Shown in pieces: positions 25,758 through 32,798 of a DNA stretch of 40,157 bases (its first letter is position 1; each line of letters starts with the position of its first letter). The notes beneath the pieces are model-generated. The model searched no databases. It was not told the DNA's origin and saw nothing but the letters and a program-made list of their open reading frames with translations. Made by a program: the position numbers and the translations under genes. This DNA comes from Chloroflexota bacterium (GTDB lineage Bacteria > Chloroflexota > Limnocylindria > P2-11E), in assembly GCA_005889295.1 (NCBI GenBank), contig VBEY01000238.1, positions 1 through 40,157 on the forward strand, written 5' to 3'.

Positions 25758-25804
25758 CTGCCCAGCCTTCCGAAGGCGGCCGCAGGAGGCCTCAGCCGCG
25801 GAGG

Positions 25805-27175
25805 TCAATCGGCGTACAGCAGCTCCCGAACCGCCCCGACATCCCGTCGGAAGTCGTCGTTCTCGGCCATCTCGCGCTCGATCTTCTCGCAGCCGTGTAA
25901 CACCGTGGAGTGGTCGCGCCCCCCGAGGGCCTCGCCGATTCGAAGGAGCGGGGCTTCGGTCTCCTCGCGCATGAGGTACATCGCGATCTGGCGTGGCAGG
26001 ACGACCTGCTTGTCGCGCGCCTTGCCTTTGATCTGGTCGAGTGGGACGCCGTAGTAGCGCGCGACCGTCTCGACGATGCGCTCGGGCGAGAGGCTCTTGC
26101 GGTGCGGGTTGTACAGAAGGTTCTGAAGCATCTCCTGCGCGAGCTGGGTCGTCACCGGAACCGCCTGCAGGGTGGCGAACGCGACGATGCGGGTGAGTGC
26201 ACCCTCGAGCTCGCGGATGTTCGAGACGATCCGCTGGGCCAGAAAGTCGATCACGGGTGGGGGCACTGCAACGTTTTGCGCCTCCGCTTTCGCGCGGAGG
26301 ATCGCGATACGCGTCTCGAGATCGGGAGCCGAGATGTCCGCGATGAGGCCCCATTCGAAACGCGAGCGCAGCCGGTCTTCGAGCTGGGTGATGGCCTTTG
26401 GCGGTCGGTCGCTCGACATGACGATCTGCTTGCCCTCTTCGTGGATCGCGTTGAACGTGTGGAAGAACTCCTCTTGCGTGCCCTCCTTGCCGGCGATGAA
26501 CTGGATGTCGTCGATGAGGAGGACATCGATACGGCGGTAGCGTTCGCGGAACTCCTCGCCCTTTTGCGCACGGATCGAGTTGATGAACTCGTTCGTGAAC
26601 TTTTCGCTGGTCGCGTACGCGACGCGCTTCTTCGGGTGGCGCGCGATCACCGCGTGTCCGATCGCGTGCATCAGATGCGTCTTGCCGAGTCCCGAGCCGC
26701 CGTAGACGAAGAGCGGGTTGTAGCTGTGGCCCGGCCGCTCGGCCACGGACAAGGCGGCAGCGTGAGCGAGACGGTTGTTCGAGCCCACCACGAAGGTCGA
26801 GAAGGTGTAGCGCGCGTTCAGCAGGGCGCCGGCCTCGCGCCGCTCTTGCCCGCCTGCCTGCTGGCCCGGCCCAGAGGCCGGCGCCGCCATCCCCGGGGCG
26901 GCGCTCGTGCGTGCGCCCGCCGAGGAAGTGCCGGAAGACGTTACGAACCGGACGTCGACGGTGCGTCCGAGGAGGTGCTGCAGCGCGGCACGTACCTGGG
27001 GTCGGAATTTGCTCTCGAGCCACTCGCGCGCGAACGCATTAGGCACGCCGATGAGGAAGACGTCGTCCTCTTCGGAGACGACCTGTGTGTCCTTGAACCA
27101 GGTGTCGTACTGCGCACGCGAAAGCCCGACCTGCAACTCACCGAGGGCGGCCGTCCAAAGCTGTTTGAGGTTCAA
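25805..27175 (-). CDS. dnaA: Chromosomal replication initiator DnaA
   Basis: DnaA has 456 residues from TTG 27175, which follows a good AGAAGGGGAG site; the longer frame to 27277 lacks DnaA-like sequence. Domain I (LKQLWTAALGELQVGLSRAQ ...) is followed by a short Ala/Gly/Pro-rich linker, then the AAA+ domain with Walker A GGSGLGKTH (159-167) and Walker B VLLIDDIQF (218-226). The C-terminal DNA-binding domain has the signature GRDHSTVLHGCEKI after RQIAMYLMREETEAPL. It binds the boxes in oriC immediately downstream of its own 3' end. It is divergent from rpmH. Confidence 0.97.
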   Translation of the reverse strand: MNLKQLWTAALGELQVGLSRAQYDTWFKDTQVVSEEDDVFLIGVPNAFAREWLESKFRPQVRAALQHLLGRTVDVRFVTSSGTSSAGARTSAAPGMAAPASGPGQQAGGQERREAGALLNARYTFSTFVVGSNNRLAHAAALSVAERPGHSYNPLFVYGGSGLGKTHLMHAIGHAVIARHPKKRVAYATSEKFTNEFINSIRAQKGEEFRERYRRIDVLLIDDIQFIAGKEGTQEEFFHTFNAIHEEGKQIVMSSDRPPKAITQLEDRLRSRFEWGLIADISAPDLETRIAILRAKAEAQNVAVPPPVIDFLAQRIVSNIRELEGALTRIVAFATLQAVPVTTQLAQEMLQNLLYNPHRKSLSPERIVETVARYYGVPLDQIKGKARDKQVVLPRQIAMYLMREETEAPLLRIGEALGGRDHSTVLHGCEKIEREMAENDDFRRDVGAVRELLYAD

Positions 27176-27400
27176 CGGCTCCCCTTCTCTTCGCTCGTGC
27201 AACAAAAGCTCCCCACAAACCATCGCGCGATGACCGCCGCCCTGCGCCACACCGAAGGGAAAGACCGAGGGATCCAACGCCCGCTTTCGGAAGCCCGCGA
27301 ACTATACCCCAAGGAGAAGACGCCGCGTCTACTGCTATGCTCATGTGCACACATCGTTGTTTTTTGATCGTTTTGTTTCAGCGGGAGAAGGGACTCGACC
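27176..27400. promoter_or_regulatory. dnaA/rpmH divergent promoter region
   Basis: This 225-base gap separates two divergent essential transcription units. A likely minus-strand -10 for dnaA is TATAGT (27306-27301), and a plus-strand TATGCT at 27336-27341 could serve rpmH; neither has a clear -35. A T-rich tract (27353-27380) lies just before the rpmH ribosome site. A single weak DnaA-box-like sequence (CTCCCCACA, 27211-27219) could allow autoregulation. Evidence is short-motif only. Confidence 0.45.
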
Positions 27401-27538
27401 GTGAAGCGCACCTACCAGCCGAAGACCCGCCGACGTGCGCGCGTACATGGATTTCGCTCGCGCATGAGGACCACCGGCGGTCGTCGAGTGCTCGCCGCGC
27501 GCCGCGCGCGTGGCCGCAAGCGCCTCACCGTCGTCTAG
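27401..27538 (+). CDS. rpmH: Ribosomal protein bL34
   Basis: The 45-residue protein begins [20 protein letters not shown] and ends in [15 protein letters not shown], the standard bL34 sequence, with the usual Lys/Arg content. The start is GTG 27401, with the strong ribosome site GGGAGAAGGGA upstream. It is the first gene of the rpmH-rnpA-yidD-yidC-jag operon. It is short and easily missed. Confidence 0.97.
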   Translation: MKRTYQPKTRRRARVHGFRSRMRTTGGRRVLAARRARGRKRLTVV

Positions 27539-27551
27539 AGCCGCGTCATTC

Positions 27552-27899
27552 GTGGACGCCGCGCGTCTGCGGCGGGATGCGGATATCGCCGCGGTGTGGA
27601 GCGATGGAATGAAGATTCAGCATTCGATGTTCGCCCTGCGCGGTCGTCCGAATGGACTCGGCGTGATTCGCGTCGCGGTCGCGGCACCGCGTTCGCTTGG
27701 CCGCGCGGTCGCGCGCAATCGCTCGCGCCGGCGGCTCCGCGAGGCCTTCCGCGGAGCGATCCGTGACCTCGCGCGCGGGCCCGGCTGCGACCTGGTGATC
27801 GTGGCACGTCCGCAGATCGCGTCCGCCGCGTTCGGCGACATTCGCGAGGCCGCGTCCGGAGCACTGGCAGCGCTCAGCAGGCGCGTGTCTGCAACATGA
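27552..27899 (+). CDS. rnpA: Ribonuclease P protein component
   Basis: The protein is 115 residues from GTG 27552, 13 bases after rpmH; a GTG at 27510 inside rpmH is the longer alternative. The family features are an N-terminal [16 protein letters not shown], the RNR motif [14 protein letters not shown] that binds the RNA, and [14 protein letters not shown]. It acts with the catalytic RNA to trim tRNA and tmRNA 5' ends; the RNA gene is not in this window. Its last bases overlap yidD (ATGA). Confidence 0.94.
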   Translation: MDAARLRRDADIAAVWSDGMKIQHSMFALRGRPNGLGVIRVAVAAPRSLGRAVARNRSRRRLREAFRGAIRDLARGPGCDLVIVARPQIASAAFGDIREAASGALAALSRRVSAT

Positions 27900-28120
27900 A
27901 AACCGTCGTTCTCGCCGCCCTGCGTTTCTACAAGTCCGCGGTGAGCCCGATGCTGCCGCCTGCCTGCCGTTACACCCCGACGTGTTCGGAGTACGCGATG
28001 GAGGCCGTCGAGCGATACGGCGTCCTGCGCGGCGGCTGGCTGGCGACGAAGCGCCTCTTCTCCTGCCACCCCTGGAGCCGCGGTGGCTACGATCCGGTGC
28101 CGGACCGGCGGTCGGGCTGA
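27896..28120 (+). CDS. yidD: Membrane protein insertion efficiency factor YidD
   Basis: A 74-residue protein with the YidD signature [24 protein letters not shown], then [33 protein letters not shown]. It lies at the inner membrane and assists YidC. It overlaps rnpA (ATGA) and yidC (TGATG), the standard gene order. Confidence 0.97.
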   Translation: MKTVVLAALRFYKSAVSPMLPPACRYTPTCSEYAMEAVERYGVLRGGWLATKRLFSCHPWSRGGYDPVPDRRSG

Positions 28121-29082
28121 TGCCACCGATCGTCACCGAGCTGTGGAACGCGCTGCTCGTCTATCCGCTCATCAACCTGCTCGTCCTCGCGGATTACTTC
28201 GTCCACGACTTCGGACTCGCGGTCGTGATCGTCACGGTGGCGATCCGTCTCGCGCTTTTCCCGGTCTTCCGCGCGCAGGTCCGCTCGTCGCGCGCGATGC
28301 AGGAGCTCGCTCCCGCGATGAACGACATCAAGAAGAAGTACGGGAACGATCGCCAGAAGCTTCAGCAGGAGCAGATGAAGCTCTACCAGGAGCGGGGCAT
28401 CAACCCGGTCGGCGGCTGCCTCCCGATGCTCGTCTTCTTTCCGGTTCTCTTCGCCATGTACGCAGCGTTCCAGCAGGTTGGTGGCCTCTCCGGGGCGCAT
28501 GCGCTGACGGTCGAGCAGCTCAGGGACATGGTGCTGTGGCCCTTCCTCCGCTTCACGGTCTCCGACCTACCAGCGGATTCGGCTATCGATCTGACCGCCC
28601 ACTGGCTGCCGTGGGTCACGAGCCTGGCGCAGCCGGACCACCTGTTCTTCAACTTCATTGGGCCGCTGCCCGTCATCTCGGCGCTCCTGCAGCTGGTCGC
28701 GTCGATCCAGGCACTGCCACGGAACCCGCCGCAAACCGACGACCCGACCCAGCGGACGATGCAGTCGATGACCTACTACCTGCCCCTGATCACGATCGTC
28801 TTCTTCAAGGATCTGGCGGCAGGAGTCTTCATTTACTACATCACGACGACGATCTTCCAGATAATCCAGCAGTACTTCGTCATGGGATGGGGTCAACTGC
28901 CTCGCTGGATTCCGCCGCTCGCGAAGATCCCGACGCCCGCGGATCGGACGATGCGGGCACGCGAACTGGCGGCGATCGAAGAGGCTGAGCACGACATGGA
29001 GGAACCTGAAGCCGTGGCGGTGTCAGGCCAAAGCGGCAACGGCGGCGGACGCCGCCGCGGGAGGAGGAGGAGAAAGCGATGA
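28120..29082 (+). CDS. yidC: Membrane protein insertase YidC/Oxa1
   Basis: The protein is 320 residues from ATG 28120, with the five-helix core of Gram-positive-type YidC and no large periplasmic domain. The groove Arg is Arg 43 in VAIRLALFPVF. It is followed by the cytoplasmic hairpin RAMQELAPAMNDIKKKYGND and QEQMKLYQERGINPVGGCLP, and later TYYLPLITIVFFKDLAAGVFIYY. There is no lipoprotein signal. The last ~20 residues are a Gly/Arg/Lys-rich tail (GNGGGRRRGRRRRKR) which, as in other YidC2-type proteins, could hold ribosomes near the membrane. The jag start overlaps the stop (ATGA). Confidence 0.96.
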   Translation: MPPIVTELWNALLVYPLINLLVLADYFVHDFGLAVVIVTVAIRLALFPVFRAQVRSSRAMQELAPAMNDIKKKYGNDRQKLQQEQMKLYQERGINPVGGCLPMLVFFPVLFAMYAAFQQVGGLSGAHALTVEQLRDMVLWPFLRFTVSDLPADSAIDLTAHWLPWVTSLAQPDHLFFNFIGPLPVISALLQLVASIQALPRNPPQTDDPTQRTMQSMTYYLPLITIVFFKDLAAGVFIYYITTTIFQIIQQYFVMGWGQLPRWIPPLAKIPTPADRTMRARELAAIEEAEHDMEEPEAVAVSGQSGNGGGRRRGRRRRKR

Positions 29083-29990
29083 GTCCGCTCCGTGGGGAGG
29101 AGTTCACGGGCCGTTCCGTGGAAGAAGCGATCGAGCGCGGACTGCGGGCACTTGGCAAGAAACGCACGGACGTCGAGTACGAAGTCTTGGAAAAGGGCAA
29201 GCCGGCAAATGTCCTCGGTATAGGCGGCGAGGACGCCCGCGTGCTCATCACCTTCGTCGAGGAGGAAGCGCCGTCCGAGCCTCTGCCCGTGATCGACGAG
29301 GCCGAGGTCCCGCGCCGACCCGACGCGTTGCGCGAGCGGGAGCGGCGCGAGGACACCGAGGCCGAGGAGTCGGCCCCGGCGCTCGCCGAGGAGCTCGCGG
29401 CGGGCGCCGAGGTGCTGCGCGACCTGCTCGCGCTCATGGGCGTCGAGGCGGAAGTCGCCCTGGGCGATGGCTCGGGCCGCGAGGGGGTCGAGGTCCTCGG
29501 CCCGGATCTGGGCGCGCTCATCGGGCGCGGCGGCGAGAACCTCGTCGCGTTGCAGCAGATCACGTCGGCGATCACCTCGCGCCGAGTCGGGCGGACAGTC
29601 CACGTCCCGCTCGACATCGAGGGCTATCGGCACCGCCGCGAGGAGCAGCTTCGCGAGATCGCTCGCCGTGTCGCGTCGCGCGTACGTACGAGCGGCCAGG
29701 CCGTGACGCTCGAGCCGATGCTGGCGTACGAGCGCCGGATCGTGCACCTGGCGGTGCAGGACACGCCCGGTGTGAAGACTGAGTCGGTGGGCGTTGATCC
29801 AAACCGCCGCGTCGTCATCAGCTCGACCGCTCCGGGCGCGCGCGGCCCGTCCGAATACCGCCCGCGAGCTCCCGGCGGATTCCGCGGCAGCGGAGGTGGG
29901 CAGGGCCGCTACGGTCCGCGCCGCGGCTTCGGGCCGAGACCAGGCGGATACCGACCGGGATCGAACTTTGATCCGCGAGATCGACCCTAA
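29079..29990 (+). CDS. jag: RNA-binding protein Jag/KhpB with RG-rich tail
   Basis: The protein is 303 residues. A Jag-N domain (about 5-60, with the motif GKPANVLGIGG) is followed by an acidic linker, a KH domain (about 108-178, GxxG at IGRGGENL) and an R3H domain (about 185-250, R-x-x-x-H at 219-223). The R3H motif binds single-stranded RNA. The last ~50 residues are Gly/Arg/Pro-rich (RAPGGFRGSGGGQGRYGPRR...), an extra RG-type tail not usual in Jag. Jag/KhpB works with KhpA in control of cell shape and division through RNA binding. It is the last gene of the rpmH operon; TAA at 29988. Confidence 0.93.
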   Translation: MSPLRGEEFTGRSVEEAIERGLRALGKKRTDVEYEVLEKGKPANVLGIGGEDARVLITFVEEEAPSEPLPVIDEAEVPRRPDALRERERREDTEAEESAPALAEELAAGAEVLRDLLALMGVEAEVALGDGSGREGVEVLGPDLGALIGRGGENLVALQQITSAITSRRVGRTVHVPLDIEGYRHRREEQLREIARRVASRVRTSGQAVTLEPMLAYERRIVHLAVQDTPGVKTESVGVDPNRRVVISSTAPGARGPSEYRPRAPGGFRGSGGGQGRYGPRRGFGPRPGGYRPGSNFDPRDRP

Positions 29991-29993
29991 ATA

Positions 29994-30007
29994 GCCCCCG
30001 CGGGGGC
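29994..30007 (+). terminator. Possible operon-end hairpin after jag
   Basis: A perfect 14-base palindrome GCCCCCGCGGGGGC lies three bases after the jag stop. It could fold as a short GC hairpin. There is no T tract after it, so it may be weak. Confidence 0.4.
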
Positions 30008-30050
30008 CTTCCGGAAGTGCGGCTTGGGGCGGTAGCGTTCGATTCCTCGC

Positions 30051-31274
30051 ATGGATGGCAACTGGGCGCCCGCGCGCGTTCGCCGTAACTTCCGGATCGA
30101 CACATTCAGCGCCATCTGCGGCGGCGTGTACATCGCGGTCCTCATCACGTTCATGCCCATCGTCGTCCGCCGGCTCGGTGGATCCACGACCGATGTGGCC
30201 ATTGTCATTGCGGCTCCGTTTGTCGGGCATCTGTTGTCGCCGATCTCGACGTACCTCCTCATGGGCTTTCCTCTTGTCAGAGTCGTTGCGGGCACCGTGA
30301 CCGTCGCGCGCGCGACGTTCCTGGCCGGCGTCCTGGTTGCGGCGACTCCCCTCATGCTCGCCATGACGACGGTCGTCACCTTTGTCATCAGCGTCGCCAA
30401 CATCAGCGCTTACACCGCGCTCATGCATGGGATCTATCCCGATCGCGAGCGCGCCCAGGCGATGGCCAACGTCCGCATCGGCGGAGCGATCGCCGGCATC
30501 GCTGCCGCCGCCGTGGCTGGCACGTTCATCGACGTCATCCCGGCGTCGTGGGTCTTCGCCGCGGCGGCTCTCGTCGGTCTACCGGGGGCGATCGCGTTCT
30601 TCTGGGTCCGCTACGAAGGCTCGGCGAAGGTCGCGGTGCGCAAGTCTCTCCCGACGATTGCGCGCGACGTCTGGGCCGATCACAAGTACCGGCGGCTTCT
30701 ACTCTCGTTCACGGTTTTCGGGATCGGCAACCTGATGAACGTCGCGGTCTACCCGATCCTGCTGGTCGATCACTTCAACGCGTCGAACGCCTTCGTCGGC
30801 GCGATGATGGCGGTCTCGTCGGCCACGATGATCGTGGCGTATTTCGTGTGGGGCCGGATGATCGACCGGGGATCGTCGATCCGGCTCACGCTTCTCATCA
30901 CCGTCGTGACACTGCTCATCCCGATCGGGTACATCGCGGCGGCCGATGTGTGGCTCCTCATACCCGTCGCGATCGTCGCCGGGATCGTGAATGCGGGCGG
31001 CGAGATCACGTTCTTCACGAACATCGTCCAGATCGCGCCTCGGGACAGGATCGCCGAGTACGCGACCGCGCAGTCGCTCCTCATGGGACTCCGTGGCACC
31101 GCCGCGCCGTTCGTCGCGGCGGCGCTTCTCGGGGTCACCGACCCGCGGGTCGTTCTCCTCATCGGCATCATCTTCATGACCGCGGGATGCGCAATCATGG
31201 CCGGCGCGGTCCGTCTCATCGCGCCGACAATCGTGCCGAGCGCGCGCGTGGTCGTCGAGAGCCCCGCCGACTAA
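30051..31274 (+). CDS. Major facilitator superfamily transporter
   Basis: The protein has 407 residues with twelve likely helices. Helix 1 starts after a basic N-terminus (RVRRNFRIDTFSAICGGVY). The loop YPDRERAQAMANVRIGGAIAG and the symmetric APRDRIAEYATAQSLLMGLRG resemble the conserved loops of MFS proteins. A cytoplasmic central loop with RYEGSAKVAVRKSL divides the two halves. No substrate-defining motif is recognised; drug or metabolite export is a guess. It has an ATG start at 30051, and its stop overlaps that of the convergent SGNH gene. Confidence 0.88.
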   Translation: MDGNWAPARVRRNFRIDTFSAICGGVYIAVLITFMPIVVRRLGGSTTDVAIVIAAPFVGHLLSPISTYLLMGFPLVRVVAGTVTVARATFLAGVLVAATPLMLAMTTVVTFVISVANISAYTALMHGIYPDRERAQAMANVRIGGAIAGIAAAAVAGTFIDVIPASWVFAAAALVGLPGAIAFFWVRYEGSAKVAVRKSLPTIARDVWADHKYRRLLLSFTVFGIGNLMNVAVYPILLVDHFNASNAFVGAMMAVSSATMIVAYFVWGRMIDRGSSIRLTLLITVVTLLIPIGYIAAADVWLLIPVAIVAGIVNAGGEITFFTNIVQIAPRDRIAEYATAQSLLMGLRGTAAPFVAAALLGVTDPRVVLLIGIIFMTAGCAIMAGAVRLIAPTIVPSARVVVESPAD

Positions 31275-32032
31275 GCCCGGAGGGCGACCCCGCTCGCGCG
31301 CATGGCGCTCACGAAGCGGTCCGCGATCAGCCGGTACCCCTCGTCGGACGGATGGAAGCCGTCCGGCGACACCGTCCCCGATGAGACGAGCGCGGCGCTG
31401 CCCGTGAAGAGATCGACCACCCTGACGCGGCCTGGGTTCCGAGCCGCGATCCCCGCGATGACGTCGTTGTAGGCCTGTATCCCCGCGAGTAGGCGAGCTT
31501 TGTCGACACCCGCGTAGACCGGTACCGCCCGGAGATCGGGCACGTTCCCGACGAAGATCGTCGCGCCCGTCTTCTGGACGAGGTCGTCGACGATCTGCCC
31601 GAGCGCGTCCGCGAACGACGCGGGCTCGATCGTCGCATTCAGGTCATTCACAGCGAGCCAGACCGAGACGAGGCTGGGCTTCTGCGCGATCGCGCCCGGC
31701 AGCTGTTGGGTGACCGCCTGGAGAGCGAGCGAGCCCGAAACGCCGAGGTTGATGTAGGGAGGCGATCCTGTCGGGAGGCGCGCGGCCACCAGCGCGGGCC
31801 ACGACCCGTTTGTGGGATCGGTCGCGCCCACGCCGACACTGTCCGACGCACCGATGGCCACGTAGCGGATGCCCGAGCCCGCCGTGGGGCTCGCGGTCAC
31901 GCTGACTGGTGCGCTGCTCGGGGAGCTCGTCGCCAGCTGTGTTGGCGAAGGCTGGGCTGCGGGTGCGCCGGAGCACGCGGTCACGAAAGCAGCGGAGATC
32001 ACCATGAGGACGGCGATTTCACCTTTCCCCAT
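31271..32032 (-). CDS. SGNH/GDSL hydrolase lipoprotein
   Basis: A secreted esterase-type protein. ATG 32032 gives MGKGEIAVLMVISAAFVTAC, a short signal peptide with lipobox VTAC, so Cys 20 would be lipidated. After a Ser/Thr/Pro-rich linker the hydrolase starts with block I GASDSVGVGA (catalytic Ser), followed by the Gly block GVSGSLALQAV, the Asn block VWLAVNDLN and block V DGFHPSDEGYRL with the catalytic Asp-His. Total 253 residues, average for the family. It probably hydrolyses an ester or acyl group at the cell surface; the substrate is unknown. The longer frame to 32146 crosses non-coding GC-rich spacer and is not used. Confidence 0.9.
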   Translation of the reverse strand: MGKGEIAVLMVISAAFVTACSGAPAAQPSPTQLATSSPSSAPVSVTASPTAGSGIRYVAIGASDSVGVGATDPTNGSWPALVAARLPTGSPPYINLGVSGSLALQAVTQQLPGAIAQKPSLVSVWLAVNDLNATIEPASFADALGQIVDDLVQKTGATIFVGNVPDLRAVPVYAGVDKARLLAGIQAYNDVIAGIAARNPGRVRVVDLFTGSAALVSSGTVSPDGFHPSDEGYRLIADRFVSAMRASGVALRA

Positions 32033-32279
32033 CACGCAGCTCGTCCCGTCGGCTTCGCCTCCGCCGAGGCAGGGGCCCAGGGGGTTGGGGTCCCCGGACG
32101 CGAAGCGGAGCGCGATAGCGCACGCCACGAGCTCAGGGCTGACCACGCCTCGCTGTGCTCGGCTAACTGGGGGCCCTGCCCCCTCGCTCGTCGCGAACGG
32201 GGGCCCCTGAGCGCGTAGCGAATCGCTCCTCGCTCACTCATCATCTGATCGGTACAATTGTCTTGCCTCAAGGGGCCAC
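32033..32279. repeat. GC-rich structured spacer before ssrA
   Basis: About 247 bases with no gene, between the SGNH lipoprotein start and tmRNA. It is full of GGGGCCC-type blocks and contains hairpins such as GGGGGC-CCT-GCCCCC (32169-32183) and the palindrome GGGGCCCC (32200-32207). Short repeats of CTCGCTC/CGCTCCTCGCTC type follow. It resembles an intergenic repeat of the kind found in high-GC genomes, but a second copy is not seen in this window. Confidence 0.4.
32253..32258 (+). promoter_or_regulatory. Putative ssrA -10 box
   Basis: TACAAT lies 22 bases before the mature tmRNA 5' end, in a local AT-rich patch, at a distance that leaves a short leader for RNase P to remove. No good -35 is visible. 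Confidence 0.55.
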
Positions 32280-32632
32280 GGGGATGCGTGGTTTCGACAG
32301 GGCAGGCAGACGGACCGCCGCGAGCCGAGGAACGCCGTTCCTCCTCGTTAATCCGAACGGCAGGCAGACAACTGCCAACACTTCGTACGCTCTCGCTGCC
32401 TAGTCAGTGAGACGTCCTCCCGGTCTCCGCTCCGCGGGCCGGGAAGGGCGATATAAGCGGAGCTGCGGCCCGCCAATCGGCCGGTAGGCGGGCTCAAGTG
32501 AACCGACCTGGCGAGAACGGGGAGCGTGTCGGTGCGCGCCTCGTTCCGCGAGACCAAAGTTCGCCGACTACGCTCGTAGACGCGATCCGCGCGCAAGCCC
32601 TGGACGGGGAGTTCGACCCTCCCCCATCTCCA
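32280..32632 (+). ncRNA. ssrA: Transfer-messenger RNA (tmRNA)
   Basis: The 5' end GGGGATGCGTGGTTTCGACAGGG has the universal tmRNA start: seven acceptor bases GGGGATG, then the D-like GTGGTTTCGACAGGG. The 3' end has a T arm (stem GGGGAG / CTCCCC around TTCGACC, 32606-32624) and the acceptor strand CATCTCC (32625-32631), which pairs with all seven 5' bases (one G-U). CCA is not encoded: the next genome bases are ACA. The tag frame ends with TAC GCT CTC GCT GCC TAG, giving YALAA and a stop at 32401. The best resume codon is GCC 32374, giving ANTSYALAA. tmRNA with SmpB frees stalled ribosomes and adds the tag for proteolysis. It is not protein coding and is absent from ORF-based lists. Confidence 0.95.
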
Positions 32633-32644
32633 CAGAATCGTCGG

Positions 32645-32668
32645 CCGACGGGAGCTCGCTCCTGTCGG
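32645..32668 (+). terminator. Probable ssrA terminator hairpin
   Basis: A 10-bp stem (CCGACGGGAG / CTCCTGTCGG, one G-U) with loop CTCG lies 12 bases after tmRNA. A second hairpin follows at 32671-32708 (CAACGAGAGGA with TCCTCTTCTCGTTG, a 3-base bulge). Neither has a T tract, but the tandem hairpins suit transcription termination or 3'-end protection. Confidence 0.55.
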
Positions 32669-32798
32669 TCCAACGAGAGGATGGCCATGCCCGGTCCTCT
32701 TCTCGTTGCGGACGACCACGGTCGGGCTTCCAACGTGTGTCGGCATCGCCCCGTCATCCTCTACGGTGCGCCGATCGCAGCGAAGGGGGACCTGCCCG

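Larger units (their letters stand above)
25501..25804. other. oriC: Chromosomal replication origin (oriC) between dnaA and dnaN
   Basis: The 304-base gene-free stretch has no coding signature. It contains two perfect DnaA boxes (TTATCCACA) at 25728-25736 and 25749-25757 and a weaker CTGTCCACA at 25708. In the opposite orientation, weaker TGTGGA-type boxes lie at 25562, 25616 and 25637. A tract of TAG trinucleotides (25541-25561) directly abuts the box at 25562. Next to it lies the only AT-rich patch (around 25525-25540), which is the likely unwinding site. The start of dnaN lies just beyond. Location next to dnaA and dnaN is the common bacterial arrangement. Confidence 0.88.

Noticed and set aside
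27211-27219. CTCCCCACA as a second origin box
   Set aside because: Only six of nine positions match; the cluster at 25562-25757 is far stronger.
25910-27367. 485-codon plus-strand frame opposite dnaA
   Set aside because: Antisense shadow of dnaA; no recognisable domain.
32033-32146. N-terminal extension of the SGNH protein
   Set aside because: The lipobox signal begins at 32032; upstream codons lie in palindromic spacer and do not look like protein.
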